Part shown: positions 8,791 through 17,075 of the stretch, in pieces
How positions within the stretch are numbered: position 1 is the stretch's first letter
Layout: the number at the start of each line of letters is the position of its first letter
Assembly: GCF_028765165.1 (NCBI RefSeq)
Contig: NZ_JARADB010000003.1
Coordinates: forward strand, 346,730-410,729
DNA: 64,000 bases
Reading direction: 5' to 3'
From: Paenibacillus sp. MAHUQ-63
GTDB lineage: Bacteria > Bacillota > Bacilli > Paenibacillales > NBRC-103111
Made by a program: the position numbers and the translations under genes
The notes under the pieces: generated by a model
Databases searched by the model: none
Told to the model about the DNA's origin: nothing
What the model saw: only the letters and a program-made list of their open reading frames with translations

Positions 8791-10131
8791 TTAACCGGCA
8801 GTCTCATTTTTCTTGATAAGCTGCTTCAGCTCGTCATCAACCTTCTGCAGAAACTGTTCGGGCGTCAGCTTGCCTTCTTCCAGTTCAAACCGGTACTTAT
8901 TCCACGCATCCGCGAACAAAGTCCGCCACCACGCCTGGTTCTGGTTCGGAGCTACAGCGACCAGCTTCCCGTACAGCTCTCCCAGATCCTGACCGTTGAA
9001 GTACTTCGTATACTTACTCTGCTCATGCAGTCCCTTCTCGTTAACCGAAGTTAGAAGCGCAGGGAACAAGTTAACGATTTGGAATCGTTTGACCGAGTTT
9101 TCCGGGGTTAGTTGGGCGAGCTTCAGAAACTCCCAGGCCAATTCTTTATTTCGGGAATACTTGGAAATCATCAACCCGGTTCCGCCCCATACGGTGGTCG
9201 GAACCGACTTGGGTCCGCCCAGAGGCATAGGCGCAGCCGCCCACTTTCCTTCCAGCTCCGGTGCGTTATCCGCCAGCAGATTGACCCACCAATCCGGACC
9301 GAAAGCAGCGATGTAATTCCCTTTCTTGAACTGATCCCAGTAAGCCGGACCGTCGTAATAATTTTTATCCATAATGCCGTCCTTCTTCCATGCATACATC
9401 CGTTTCAAAGCGGTCTGGCCTTCGGGCGTATTAAATCCGGGCTGCCCGTCTTTGGTAACGATGTCTCCGCCCTCCTGCTTGATGAACAACTCGAAATACG
9501 TTTGGTCCCCTCCGGTTTTCGTTGTTGAGTTTCCCGGGAAAATATATTTTTTATCGCCGATCAATTTCTTCGCTTGCTCCGTAAATTGATCCCATGTCTT
9601 TAGCTCCGCTACGTTAATTCCGGCTTTATCGAATAAATCTTTCCGATAATAAAGGGCAGAAGCGGTTGCAGCATGCTCGATTCCGTACTGCTGGCCGTTA
9701 ATGGTGTATAACGCTTGCCGTCCTTTGGACATCACATCAGTCAGGTTGCTGCTTTTCAAATAATCGTCCAAAGGCACGAAGGGGATGTCACCGCGAATAA
9801 ATTTAGGGAACTGCGATTGTTCGATATCGATAAGATCCGGTGCGCCATCCCCGCCCGACTTGGCAATAACCAAGTATTTATCGACAAGCGCTGTGCCTTC
9901 CATCAAATTAATATCCACGGTCACTTCGGGCTGCCGTTTCTTGAATTCTTCCTTGATGGCCTCAAAAAAACGCTTATGAGGCTCTGCAAACACCCATAAG
10001 GTTAACTTTTTCCCGGCTGCAGCGGTTTGCTCAGCTGTAGAAGCAGGCTCTCCGACATTCGGCGTACAAGCGGTTAAGGCTAACGTTAACGCAATTGCTG
10101 CAGAAATCGATGGCCACATTGTTCTCACCAT
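8791..10131 (-). CDS. Extracellular sugar-binding lipoprotein (SBP family 1)
   Basis: Substrate-binding lipoprotein of the 7.0-10.1 kb importer, 446 aa. The signal peptide (WPSISAAIALTLALTAC) ends in the lipobox LTAC, giving a membrane-tethered protein outside the cell. The body matches the SBP_bac_1 sugar-binding fold (for example KLTLWVFAEPHKRFFEAI at the N-terminus and a WWVN/GGTGLMISKYSRNKELAWEFLK region). GGAAAGGG precedes the ATG. It is first in an operon with the interrupted permease and the MalG-type permease. The substrate is unknown. Confidence 0.92.
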   Translation of the reverse strand: MVRTMWPSISAAIALTLALTACTPNVGEPASTAEQTAAAGKKLTLWVFAEPHKRFFEAIKEEFKKRQPEVTVDINLMEGTALVDKYLVIAKSGGDGAPDLIDIEQSQFPKFIRGDIPFVPLDDYLKSSNLTDVMSKGRQALYTINGQQYGIEHAATASALYYRKDLFDKAGINVAELKTWDQFTEQAKKLIGDKKYIFPGNSTTKTGGDQTYFELFIKQEGGDIVTKDGQPGFNTPEGQTALKRMYAWKKDGIMDKNYYDGPAYWDQFKKGNYIAAFGPDWWVNLLADNAPELEGKWAAAPMPLGGPKSVPTTVWGGTGLMISKYSRNKELAWEFLKLAQLTPENSVKRFQIVNLFPALLTSVNEKGLHEQSKYTKYFNGQDLGELYGKLVAVAPNQNQAWWRTLFADAWNKYRFELEEGKLTPEQFLQKVDDELKQLIKKNETAG

Positions 10132-10333
10132 GGATACACCCTTTCCATTTTTTTATTATCAGAGAGATGATCTATCATTCAAATCATAATGTATGCGTTT
10201 ACAGTTGGGAATGCACGAACAGCCGTTATATTGTGTCTGAGATTGATATTCGACGTATTCATCATTCGCCGGAAGCGTGCTGGAGCAGCCGGTAAAGCAG
10301 GTGCAGAAGAACATAAAAAAAAAGACAAAAAAA
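10132..10333. other. Intergenic region upstream of importer operon
   Basis: No gene supported. It should contain the minus-strand promoter of the binding-lipoprotein gene at 10131. A-rich stretches at 10311-10333 form the T-run of the adjacent terminator when read on the minus strand. Confidence 0.5.
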
Positions 10334-10391
10334 CCTGCGAGATAAGGAAACAAAACTTGATTTATCAAGATTTGCTTCCTTATCTCGCAGG
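10334..10391 (-). terminator. Terminator of the isomerase-transketolase-kinase operon
   Basis: 16-bp perfect arms, CCTGCGAGATAAGGAA at 10334-10349 and its complement at 10376-10391, with a 26-base loop. On the minus strand a long T-run follows (A-rich 10311-10333). It lies about 50 bases beyond the kinase stop codon. Confidence 0.88.
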
Positions 10392-10443
10392 CATTCTCAT
10401 GTCGTCTGTGTGTCTAATGAACTTATTTCCAAATAAATACCGT

Positions 10444-11961
10444 TTAACGCCGTTCCGCTGGGTCAGCTAATACAGATGCCACTGCCTTATGCCAGCCTGC
10501 ACAATAAGCAGCCCGCGCTTCTTCTTTCATCGCCGGCACGTAATGCCGGTAGCTGCGGCCGCCCGAGGCGCCGATGCTTCCAAGTGACGGCCAGAAGCCG
10601 ATCCCGACGCCGCCCAAATAAGCCGAGCCCATGGCGGACAGCTCCGCCACCTCGGACTTCACGACCGCCCTGCCGAGCAGGTCGGATTGGAACTGCATCA
10701 GGCTCGCATTGCCGGAGGCACCGCCGTCTGCCCGCAGCTCCATGAGCTCGACACCGGTTTCTCGCTCCATCAGCTTCACCGCATCATATACCTGATAAGC
10801 GATGCTCTCGAGAGCAGCCCGAATGATATGGGCTTTGGTCGTTCCCCGGTTCATCCCGGTGATGGACGCTCTGGCGTACGAATCCCAATACGGCGCGCCG
10901 AGCCCGACGAAAGCCGGGACCAAGTAGACGCCTTCGCTATCCGGTATACCCGCAAGCAGCTGCTCCATCTCCTCGAACGAGCTGAACAAGCCCAGATTGT
11001 CCCGCACCCAGTTCAAGCTGTCGCCGGACGTACGGATAACGGCTTCCACCGCGTAAGTGACTTTGCCTCCCATGCCCCAAGCGATCGCGCTTACCAGCCC
11101 GTTCGCGGAATCCACCGGCTTCTCCCCTACATTCATCAGCACGGATGTTCCAGTGCCGTAAGTCGCTTTGGCCATGCCGGTCTCATAGCACTGATTGCCG
11201 AACAAGGCCGCCTGCGAGTCGCCGATCACCCCTGTGATCGGTACGCGGCAATCGCCGAAGAGCGCCGGATCTTCCGTATACCCGAAAATTTCATCGGAAG
11301 CTTTGACTTCGGGCAGCAGCTCCGCAGGCACGCCGAATAGATCGCACAGCCCGCCATCCCACTCCAACGTGTGAATATTATAGAGCGATGTACGGCTGGC
11401 GTTGGTGTAATCGGTCGCGTGTACTTTGCCGCCGGTCAGCTTCCAGAGCAGCCACGCGTCGATCGTTCCCGCGAGCAGTTCCCCTGCCGCCAGCTTCTCG
11501 CCGGCTCCCTCCGCATGCTGCAGCATCCACCCCCACTTGGCCGCGGAGAAGTAGGGATCCAGCAGCAGCCCCGTTGCGGCGCGCACGGAATCCTCGTGGC
11601 CGGCCTGCTTGTAGCCGGCACACAGGTCGGCGGTGCGCTGGCACTGCCACACGATGGCGTTATACACGGGATCGCCTGTCGTGCGGTCCCACAGGACAGC
11701 CGTTTCCCGCTGATTCGTGAGTGTTAACGCGGCAACCGAGGCCGGAACAATCCCGGCCGAAGCGATCGCCTCAAGCGCAGTGCGTTTGACATTGGCATAG
11801 ATCTCTGCCGGATCATGCTCGACCCAACCGGGACGCGGATATATTTGCCTGTGCGCGGCGGAGCTTCGGGCAACGATCTGCCCGGTACGATCGATCACGA
11901 GCGCTTTCGTGCCCGACGTACTTTGATCGATGGCAAGCAGATACCCTTTCTCCATCGTCAT
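10444..11961 (-). CDS. FGGY-family carbohydrate kinase, glycerol-kinase-like
   Basis: ATP-dependent kinase of 505 aa that aligns along its length with GlpK. Conserved pieces are YPRPGWVEHDP, TNQRET (Arg 85, Glu 86), IVWQC (Trp 105), DPYFS (Tyr 137) and the catalytic Asp 248. Two positions that contact glycerol in E. coli GlpK differ: the residue after the catalytic Asp is Ser 249 (GDSQAAL instead of GDQQAAL), and Phe 270 of GlpK is Ser 273 (YGTGTSV). The start ATG overlaps the transketolase stop as ATGA. With an isomerase and transketolase in the same operon, the substrate is more likely a ketose or polyol larger than glycerol than glycerol itself; that is inference. Confidence 0.88.
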   Translation of the reverse strand: MTMEKGYLLAIDQSTSGTKALVIDRTGQIVARSSAAHRQIYPRPGWVEHDPAEIYANVKRTALEAIASAGIVPASVAALTLTNQRETAVLWDRTTGDPVYNAIVWQCQRTADLCAGYKQAGHEDSVRAATGLLLDPYFSAAKWGWMLQHAEGAGEKLAAGELLAGTIDAWLLWKLTGGKVHATDYTNASRTSLYNIHTLEWDGGLCDLFGVPAELLPEVKASDEIFGYTEDPALFGDCRVPITGVIGDSQAALFGNQCYETGMAKATYGTGTSVLMNVGEKPVDSANGLVSAIAWGMGGKVTYAVEAVIRTSGDSLNWVRDNLGLFSSFEEMEQLLAGIPDSEGVYLVPAFVGLGAPYWDSYARASITGMNRGTTKAHIIRAALESIAYQVYDAVKLMERETGVELMELRADGGASGNASLMQFQSDLLGRAVVKSEVAELSAMGSAYLGGVGIGFWPSLGSIGASGGRSYRHYVPAMKEEARAAYCAGWHKAVASVLADPAERR

Positions 11962-12902
11962 GACTCCCGCCTGCCCAGCAGCTCAAGCGCAACGCGCTTC
12001 AAATTGCCGGCAGATATGCCGTAATGGTTGAACACTTCGGCCGTCTTCCCGGCGATCGCCGGCTCATCCGGAATCCCGATGATCCGCATCGGAACGGGGC
12101 AATGCTGTACGACGACTTCCGATACGGCTGCGCCAAGTCCCCCATGAATGCTATGTTCTTCGACGGTAATCAGATGGCCGGTTTCCCGGGCAGCGCTTAG
12201 AATGGCCGCCTCGTCGAGCGGTTTGATCGTATGCATATTGAGCACACGGCAGGACACCCCCGCCTCCTTCAAGGCTTCATGCGCATCCAACGCCACGCGA
12301 ACCGTCTCGCCTGTGGCGATGATCGTGACCTCGCTGCCTTCGCGCAGGCGCACCGCTTGGCCGATGACGAACTCATAATCGTCCGAGTCATACACATCTT
12401 CGACCGCATTGCGGCCGATTCTAACGTAGGCGCCGCCTTCGTAGTTCACCAGCGCCTCCGTCATCCGCTTCGTTTCGTGCCGGTCCGCCGGGAGCAGCAC
12501 GGCGATTCCCGGAATGGCCCGCATAACGGCCAGATCCTGTACCGAATGATGGGACATGCCGAGCGCGCCGTAGCTGACTCCCCCGCTAATGCCTACAAGC
12601 TTCACATTCGTTGCCGAGTAGGCGACGTCCACTTTGATCTGTTCGATGCTCCGCATGCTGAGAAAGCACGCCGGCGAAGTGACGAACGGCTTCTTGCCGC
12701 TGTGGGCAAGCCCCGCGGAGATGCCGACGATATTTTGCTCGGCGATGCCCACCTCGACGAACTGTTCAGGGTACGCCTTGGCGAATGGAGCCATGGCGGC
12801 AGAGCCTCTGGAATCGCTCGCAAGCACCATAATCGAGCGGTCATGCTGCGCTTGCTCCAGCAGTGTCTCACAAATGACCTGCCGATTCGGAATCGTGTTC
12901 AT
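11958..12902 (-). CDS. Transketolase, C-terminal subunit (split transketolase)
   Basis: 314 aa protein holding the pyrimidine-binding and C-terminal domains of transketolase. It carries the conserved Glu region FVEVGIAEQNIVGISAGLA that activates thiamine diphosphate, and GVSYGALGMSHHSVQDLAVMRAIPG. With the N-terminal subunit encoded just upstream it should form an alpha2-beta2 enzyme that moves two-carbon units between sugar (phosphate)s. It starts one base after the stop of the N-terminal subunit and overlaps the kinase by four bases, so expression is tightly coupled. Split transketolases of this type are common in dedicated catabolic operons. Confidence 0.92.
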   Translation of the reverse strand: MNTIPNRQVICETLLEQAQHDRSIMVLASDSRGSAAMAPFAKAYPEQFVEVGIAEQNIVGISAGLAHSGKKPFVTSPACFLSMRSIEQIKVDVAYSATNVKLVGISGGVSYGALGMSHHSVQDLAVMRAIPGIAVLLPADRHETKRMTEALVNYEGGAYVRIGRNAVEDVYDSDDYEFVIGQAVRLREGSEVTIIATGETVRVALDAHEALKEAGVSCRVLNMHTIKPLDEAAILSAARETGHLITVEEHSIHGGLGAAVSEVVVQHCPVPMRIIGIPDEPAIAGKTAEVFNHYGISAGNLKRVALELLGRRES

Positions 12903-12903
12903 A

Positions 12904-13749
12904 TCAGCTCACCTGTCCTTTCTGATCGTAGCTGCTTTGCAGCGCGGTGAGCTCGGCCAGCGCTTGCTCCAGCTCGGCTTGGTTCGGCACATGATGGTGC
13001 CAATGCGGGACGTTCTCGGCAAAGGATACGCCCTTGCCTTTGACGGTGTTCGCCATCACGAGCGTCGGCTTGCCCCTATGGGCCGGAATCGCTTCGAACG
13101 TCTTGACCAGCGCCTGCATGTCGTTGCCGTCTATCGAAACGACGTGCCAGCCGAATGCGGCCCACTTGTCCTCCAGCGGATCAAGTCCCATCACCTCTTC
13201 GGTCGAACCGCTGATCTGCAAGCGGTTGCGATCGATAATCCCGATCAGATTATCCAGCTTGTAGTGAGCTCCCGCCATAGCGGCCTCCCATACGGAGCCT
13301 TCGGCCTGCTCCCCGTCACCCATAAGGCAGTAAGTGCGGTAGGAAGCGCCGTCTTTCTTGGCGGCAAGGGCCATGCCCACGGCCACCGCCAAGCCATGCC
13401 CCAGCGCGCCTGTGTTCATTTCTATGCCCGGCACCTTGTTGTTCGGGTGTCCGATCAGCTTCGTACCGAATTGGCTGAACGATGCCAACTCCTCTCTTGG
13501 GAAAAAACCGCGGTCCGCAAGAATCGACCAGAGCGATTCGACCGAATGTCCCTTGCTTAGAATGAACCGGTCTCTGTCCGCCGCTTTAGGGTTGGCCGGA
13601 TCGATGTTCATCACGCGGTAGTACAGCGCCGTTAAAATATCGGTATTGCTGAGCGAGCCGCCCGTGTGTCCGGTCTTGGCCCCGGCAATCATTCGCAATA
13701 AATCCATCCTGATTTGCGTCGCTTTCGCTTGCAGCGCTCTTATCTCCAT
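12904..13749 (-). CDS. Transketolase, N-terminal (thiamine diphosphate-binding) subunit
   Basis: 281 aa protein corresponding to the diphosphate-binding domain of transketolase. The ThDP/Mg motif is visible as GDGEQAEGSVWEAA followed by N at LIGIIDRNRLQISG, and the substrate-side His motif as GHTGGSLS near residue 28. AAGGAGGAGCT precedes the ATG. It is 13 bases downstream of the isomerase gene and one base from the C-terminal subunit, so isomerase, both transketolase halves and kinase form one transcription unit. Confidence 0.93.
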   Translation of the reverse strand: MEIRALQAKATQIRMDLLRMIAGAKTGHTGGSLSNTDILTALYYRVMNIDPANPKAADRDRFILSKGHSVESLWSILADRGFFPREELASFSQFGTKLIGHPNNKVPGIEMNTGALGHGLAVAVGMALAAKKDGASYRTYCLMGDGEQAEGSVWEAAMAGAHYKLDNLIGIIDRNRLQISGSTEEVMGLDPLEDKWAAFGWHVVSIDGNDMQALVKTFEAIPAHRGKPTLVMANTVKGKGVSFAENVPHWHHHVPNQAELEQALAELTALQSSYDQKGQVS

Positions 13750-13762
13750 AGCTCCTCCTTAT

Positions 13763-15196
13763 TTACAGGCCTTTGCCGCGCAGCCATGCCTGAATTTCGC
13801 TTTCTGTCGGATCGACGGGATCGGGGGTCAAGCCCGGAATATACGAACAAGCCTCATAAAGAGCGGGAATAACGTTAGCATGAATGCCTACCGAATGGTG
13901 CACATAAGGCCCTTTGACCAGCTTCTCCTCCCATAGCGGCCAATCATTCACTTCCACCCACACGTACGAACCGCGGGTGTAAGGCCCTTGAATGCCCTGG
14001 GCTTTCCCCAGAAACAGCTGATAATCGCCATGATCGCCGTCGAACCGGGCCAGCGTCATGCCGCCGCCGCGAATTTCCCCTTCATGCGTGCCTGGGGAGT
14101 GATCGTCGAACAAGAAATGCTTGCGCAGCTTCGGCTTATTCTCGACGGAAAGAGATACCGGGAAATTCCCGCAGTGAAACAGCAATTCGCCGTTGGCATT
14201 GTCAGGATGGCGCACCGTCAGATCGGCGAAGAAGGTCGGCGCCTCGTTCATCGCAGCGGCCTGCACCATGACCGAAGTGATTGCGCCATGGATATCGGTT
14301 TCGCACGTCACCGGAATTTGCTCGTCGGTCAAGATCGCGTTCGCCAAGCATGGCATGATGCCCATCGCATCCTGCAGCGAGGACCAGCATTGAATCGCAA
14401 TCGCCGTGCTTCCTGTCTGCTGCGCATACTGCCTCATCGCCACTTTCAAAGCAGCGATCCGCCTTACATCGGCTTCCGTCACTTCGGACCAGTCCAGCTT
14501 CTCCTTGATGTAGTCGATCGCTTCCGCCAATTCCGAGGATTGGCCGTTCTCAATACGCTTGGTAGCGCGTTGAATATCAACGAGTGTGATCGGATGCAGC
14601 TCGATGCCGAAGCGTTCCAGCAGTTCTCCCTCGTTGCACATCATCGTCCAGAAGGATGCGGGTCTTGGGCCGATTTGCAAAATACGCAGCGAACGGAACT
14701 GGCGAACGACATTGGCTGCCGAAATGAAATTTGAGAAGCCGCGCTCAAAAACGGGATCGTTCACCCGGGTATTCGTAACATAAGAGAAAGGCACGTTAAA
14801 GCGCCGCAGCACCTTGCCCGTCGCGAACAGTCCGCACTGCGTGTCGCGCAGCCGCATGCCGTCTTCCAGCGGAGCCTCGTCGCGCGGCCCCCAGAGCAGA
14901 ACCGGCTTGCCGAGCGCCTTGCCGACGCGGGCAACCGTATCCTCGGTGCCGAAGTTGCAGTGCGGGAAAAATACCGCATCGACACCTTCCTGCTTGAACC
15001 GGTCGATGATCAGATCGGCATTGATATTATCGTCATAGAGCAAACCTTCCGAGTTGATCCCTTCGAGATCGACGATATCGATGTCGAGTCCGAAACTCTG
15101 AATTTTCTCGCGGATCAGCACTTTGTACTTAAATGCGTCTTCTGCACTGAAAACGAACCTGCGGGTAGGCGCGTAGCCCAGCTTAAGTTTTTTCAT
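13763..15196 (-). CDS. L-fucose/L-arabinose isomerase-like protein
   Basis: 477 aa cytosolic protein of the FucI/AraA superfamily, expected to interconvert an aldose and a ketose using Mn2+. Visible metal-site candidates are CETDIHGA (Glu and Asp about residue 300) and the C-terminal HHSVGIHAN. It is shorter than E. coli FucI (about 590 aa), so it belongs to the short, mostly uncharacterised branch. AGGAGG lies eight bases before the ATG. It is first gene of the operon with split transketolase and FGGY kinase and is divergent from a LacI regulator, which suggests induction by the sugar it acts on. The sugar is not identifiable here. Confidence 0.85.
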   Translation of the reverse strand: MKKLKLGYAPTRRFVFSAEDAFKYKVLIREKIQSFGLDIDIVDLEGINSEGLLYDDNINADLIIDRFKQEGVDAVFFPHCNFGTEDTVARVGKALGKPVLLWGPRDEAPLEDGMRLRDTQCGLFATGKVLRRFNVPFSYVTNTRVNDPVFERGFSNFISAANVVRQFRSLRILQIGPRPASFWTMMCNEGELLERFGIELHPITLVDIQRATKRIENGQSSELAEAIDYIKEKLDWSEVTEADVRRIAALKVAMRQYAQQTGSTAIAIQCWSSLQDAMGIMPCLANAILTDEQIPVTCETDIHGAITSVMVQAAAMNEAPTFFADLTVRHPDNANGELLFHCGNFPVSLSVENKPKLRKHFLFDDHSPGTHEGEIRGGGMTLARFDGDHGDYQLFLGKAQGIQGPYTRGSYVWVEVNDWPLWEEKLVKGPYVHHSVGIHANVIPALYEACSYIPGLTPDPVDPTESEIQAWLRGKGL

Positions 15197-15204
15197 GAGG
15201 AAGC

Positions 15205-15460
15205 CTCCTGTTTTGTTTAGGTAAACTTTTAGTCCAATTGACGAAAACTAGGACTAAACTTTTCACTTAATTTTTTGTCTTGTTTAGTTATTTTATGAAT
15301 AAATCTAATCTAACATGCCTATAATAGGACGTCAACGCCGTTTTTTAATTAAGTTTAGTTATTTTTTTATAAACGATTTAGTCGAATTACAATTCACCTA
15401 TTGCATGAGCTGCGTATTCACGATAAACTAAACTCACTCAACTAATTTAGTGAATGGGGA
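15205..15460. promoter_or_regulatory. Divergent promoter region with repeated GTTTA-type operators
   Basis: AT-rich region between the isomerase operon and the LacI gene with repeated motifs: inverted repeat GTTTA-GG-TAAAC at 15215-15226, direct copies of GTTTAGTTAT at 15282-15291 and 15353-15362 (the second followed by ATAAAC), and ATAAACTAAAC in opposite orientation at 15422-15432. These are good candidates for binding sites of the adjacent LacI protein controlling both directions. Predicted only from repetition and symmetry. Confidence 0.6.
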
Positions 15461-15469
15461 TTGTTCAAT

Positions 15470-16513
15470 TTGAAGATGGAAGATATAGCGAGGCTGGCGG
15501 GCGTATCCAAATCGGCCGTGTCGCTTGCGCTTAGCGGCAAATCGGGCATTAGCACGGAGACGCGTGAGCGCGTGCTTGAGATCGCCAGGGAAAGCGGATA
15601 TTCCCCCAAACCCCGGGCAGCCGCTGCGGATACTGCTCTTAAATCCCTATCTTTTTTGGTGTTCACCAACTCGGGAATCGTGCTTGAATCTTATTATCAG
15701 CAGCCCTTCTTCCGGGAGCTGATTCATTTCATTGAGGACCGCTGCCGTTCGAAAGGCTATTCGCTGCTGTTCTCCTCTGTCGACCGGGAACATCTCGAGC
15801 GGGAGGTACGTTTGCTGGCGGAGGATCGTCAAACCGACGGCATCATTTTGCTCGGCAATAACTTAACGCCGGAGGAAATCGGAGATTTGTCGCATCGCTT
15901 GGGACCCCATCTGGTCGTGCTCGATAACTGCTTCGACAAGCTGCCGGTTCATTTCGTGGCCATTAACAATTTCATGGGTGCTTACCAAGCGGGGACTCAT
16001 TTGTGGGAAAATGGACATCGGGAGATCGGCTATATCGCCTCCAATGTGCGCATCCAAAATTTCGAGGAGCGTAAAACGGGGTTTCTTGAAGCCTTGCAGG
16101 AGCGCGGATTGGATATCAACCCTGCGCATACGTTTGCCGTGGCGCCAACCATGCTCTCCTCTCAGGAGGATCTGAAAGGCCAGCTGCAAGCTTACATGGC
16201 TGAGAACCGCCCGCTTCCGACGGCCTTTTTCTGCGAATGCGACTACATTGCCATCTCGGCATTGAAAACGTTGAACGATCTCGGCATCCGCGTTCCGGAG
16301 CAGGTGTCCGTCGTTGGCTTCGATAATATTTCGGAATCACGCATCGTTTCACCGGAGCTGACGACCGTTCATGTCGAGAAGCAAAGGATGGCCCAGCTGG
16401 CGGTCGATCTGCTCATCGAATCGATCGAACAAGGTGTGGAGGCCACCTCCAAGGTCCGGGTAGACACCCGACTGGTCGTTCGCCAGTCCTCCCAGGCTCC
16501 GCGCACGGACTAA
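15470..16513 (+). CDS. LacI family transcriptional regulator of the isomerase-transketolase operon
   Basis: About 347 aa. The N-terminal helix-turn-helix MEDIARLAGVSKSAVSLALSGKSGIS is typical LacI, followed by a periplasmic-binding-like sensor domain (for example ERQTDGIILLGNNLTPEEI and VSVVGFDNISESRIVSPELTTVHVEK). TTG 15470 is preferred because GGGGA lies nine bases upstream; TTG 15461 abuts that site and ATG 15476 is too far. It is transcribed away from the isomerase operon, so it probably represses that operon until a sugar or sugar phosphate binds. Confidence 0.92.
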   Translation: MKMEDIARLAGVSKSAVSLALSGKSGISTETRERVLEIARESGYSPKPRAAAADTALKSLSFLVFTNSGIVLESYYQQPFFRELIHFIEDRCRSKGYSLLFSSVDREHLEREVRLLAEDRQTDGIILLGNNLTPEEIGDLSHRLGPHLVVLDNCFDKLPVHFVAINNFMGAYQAGTHLWENGHREIGYIASNVRIQNFEERKTGFLEALQERGLDINPAHTFAVAPTMLSSQEDLKGQLQAYMAENRPLPTAFFCECDYIAISALKTLNDLGIRVPEQVSVVGFDNISESRIVSPELTTVHVEKQRMAQLAVDLLIESIEQGVEATSKVRVDTRLVVRQSSQAPRTD

Positions 16514-16531
16514 TGCGGCGCAGCCGTTTCA

Positions 16532-16583
16532 AATAACAAAGGGTGTCCCAGCCAATGTATGGCTTGGGACACCCTTTGTTATT
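16532..16583. terminator. Bidirectional terminator between LacI and UspA genes
   Basis: Long inverted repeat: AAAGGGTGTCCCAGCC and its complement around a 7-base loop, one single-base bulge, arms 16532-16553 and 16561-16583. It lies between convergent genes and overlaps the UspA stop codon. AATAAC and GTTATT ends supply A/T tracts. Confidence 0.88.
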
Positions 16584-17001
16584 TGATAATCAATACCGGG
16601 CAATGCACATGCTTGATGACGCTGTGGCTCACGCTGCCGAGAAGAATCTCCGATACGAGCCCGACGCCGCGGCTGCCCATCACGATCAAATCGTGCAGAT
16701 CCCCATCTGCCTTATGGCAGATCACGGCAGCCGGGTCGCCGGTCAGTGTAACGCACTCGAACTCCAAGCCGTTGGCCGCTATCGCCGCCGAAGCCAGCCC
16801 AATAATTTTCCGGCCTTCTTCTTCAAGCGCATCAACGAGCGGTACGCTGATCGGCGGATCATTCAATGTGATCTGCGGGTGCACATGAAGCACGGTCAAT
16901 TTGGCCTGCGGTGACAGCTGTTTGATTAACCCGATGGCGTGATGAAGCGCCCGGTCGGATTGCTGTGAACCGTCGATAGGAACAAGAATGTTTGTATACA
17001 T
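16579..17001 (-). CDS. Universal stress protein UspA family
   Basis: 140 aa cytosolic protein with the Usp fold. It begins MYTNILVPIDGS and carries the nucleotide-binding motif GSRGVG-x9-GSVS near the C-terminus (MGSRGVGLVSEILLGSVSHSV), so it likely belongs to the ATP-binding class. AGGAGGA is seven bases before the ATG. Its upstream region contains the palindrome ACGTTAACGT also found before the MFS gene at 18.3 kb, which suggests shared control. Its exact role is not predictable beyond stress resistance. Confidence 0.92.
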   Translation of the reverse strand: MYTNILVPIDGSQQSDRALHHAIGLIKQLSPQAKLTVLHVHPQITLNDPPISVPLVDALEEEGRKIIGLASAAIAANGLEFECVTLTGDPAAVICHKADGDLHDLIVMGSRGVGLVSEILLGSVSHSVIKHVHCPVLIIK

Positions 17002-17030
17002 ACACGATTCCTCCTTTGATTCTCACATTC

Positions 17031-17044
17031 ACGTTAACGTTATA
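17031..17044. promoter_or_regulatory. Palindromic operator candidate upstream of uspA
   Basis: ACGTTAACGTTATA at 17031-17044 contains the 10-bp perfect palindrome ACGTTAACGT. The identical 14-mer occurs in inverted orientation at 18345-18358 before the MFS gene, on the core promoter there. It is likely bound by one regulator not encoded in this window. Confidence 0.55.
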
Positions 17045-17075
17045 TATAAAGTGCAAATTGACGGGGAACTTTGAG

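Noticed and set aside
10159..10470. Small plus or minus strand frames around 10.16-10.47 kb
   Set aside because: They cover a terminator hairpin and its A-run and lack start signals.
10444..15196. Sulfoquinovose sulfo-transketolase pathway
   Set aside because: The split transketolase fits, but a kinase of GlpK type and a FucI-like isomerase do not, and no sulfoquinovosidase with its signature is in the window.
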